A stretch of DNA of 12,316 nucleotides, taken from contig JAAFKL010000217.1 in assembly GCA_021399405.1 (NCBI GenBank), positions 1 to 12,316 of the forward strand. The letters are read 5' to 3'. Of the stretch, positions 12,257 through 12,316 are shown piece by piece. Both the position numbers and the translations under genes were made by a program. This stretch comes from Candidatus Heimdallarchaeota archaeon (GTDB lineage Archaea > Asgardarchaeota > Heimdallarchaeia > Heimdallarchaeales > Kariarchaeaceae). How positions within the stretch are numbered: the stretch's first letter is position 1; every line of letters starts with the position of its first letter. The notes beneath the pieces were generated by a model. That model saw nothing but the letters and a program-made list of their open reading frames with translations, was not told the DNA's origin and did not search any database.

Positions 12257-12316
12257 ATGAAATCGATAGTTAGATTTGTATTTGTTCTAAATAAAATAGA
12301 ATGTGATTGTATTGAG
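12257..12316 (+). CDS. Possible gene start, 3'-partial, 20 codons visible
   Basis: An ATG at 12257 opens a frame with no stop to the last base of the window, giving MKSIVRFVFVLNKIECDCIE. A good TATA box lies about 55 bp upstream. There is no clear ribosome-binding site. Twenty codons are too few to exclude chance in A/T-rich DNA or to name a product. The two closely spaced Cys (16 and 18) are the only notable residues. Confidence 0.3.
   Translation, partial: MKSIVRFVFVLNKIECDCIE

Noticed and set aside
1..12316. CRISPR arrays, tRNA or rRNA genes, insertion sequences
   Set aside because: No regularly spaced direct repeats, cloverleaf signatures, rRNA blocks, transposase motifs or terminal inverted repeats were seen on reading both strands.

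Overview
Organism. The window is AT-rich and reads as archaeal. Several genes have an A/T-rich TATA-type box centred about 26 bp upstream of the start codon, which implies leaderless transcripts (146-aa gene, globin). Internal operon genes instead use GGAG, GGAGGT or GTGAT ribosome-binding sites complementary to an archaeal 16S 3' end. A NosD-like beta-helix surface protein with an archaeal-style Thr/Ser stalk and C-terminal anchor fits too. Low GC, a B-family (ba3-like) oxidase, a single-domain globin and NosD-like surface proteins together suggest an oxygen-using Asgard archaeon of the Heimdallarchaeia type. That assignment is inference; no rRNA or ribosomal gene is present to prove it.

Layout. 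(1) 1-486: 3' part of a membrane-protein gene. (2) 550-1895: tandem duplicate genes on the minus strand for small polytopic membrane proteins; the upstream copy seems to have lost its ancestral start codon. (3) 1991-2431: minus-strand gene for a protein with a disordered N-terminus. (4) 2585-5593: a 1002-aa protein with two receiver-like domains, a PEP-synthase-type ATP-binding domain and an uncharacterised C-terminal module. (5) 5604-6029: a single-domain globin, convergent with the previous gene and only 10 bp away. (6) 6296-8401: a secreted, anchored beta-helix plus FN3 surface protein. (7) 8402-8916: a 515-bp gene-free stretch holding an orphan palindromic TATA-like element and a dense regulatory region for the oxidase operon. 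(8) 8917-11387: a three-gene operon of a previously easy-to-miss 43-aa single-TM protein, CoxB (CuA subunit II) and CoxA (subunit I). (9) 11388-12164: an intergenic region with two hairpins, then a 172-aa hypothetical gene whose perfect Shine-Dalgarno points to an ATT start. (10) A possible gene start runs off the right edge.

How the genes fit. The best-understood unit is the oxidase operon. Its order (tiny single-TM subunit, subunit II, subunit I) matches that of Thermus ba3 oxidase, and all CuA, heme and CuB ligands are present. The globin gives a second heme/oxygen or NO link. The receiver/ATP-grasp protein looks like a signalling or regulatory protein rather than a metabolic PEP synthase, because it lacks the phosphohistidine and PEP/pyruvate domains. 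Its functional connection to the globin and the oxidase is only positional. The most novel candidates are the small oxidase subunit with its structured, possibly switchable leader and upstream dyad, and the receiver/ATP-grasp protein.
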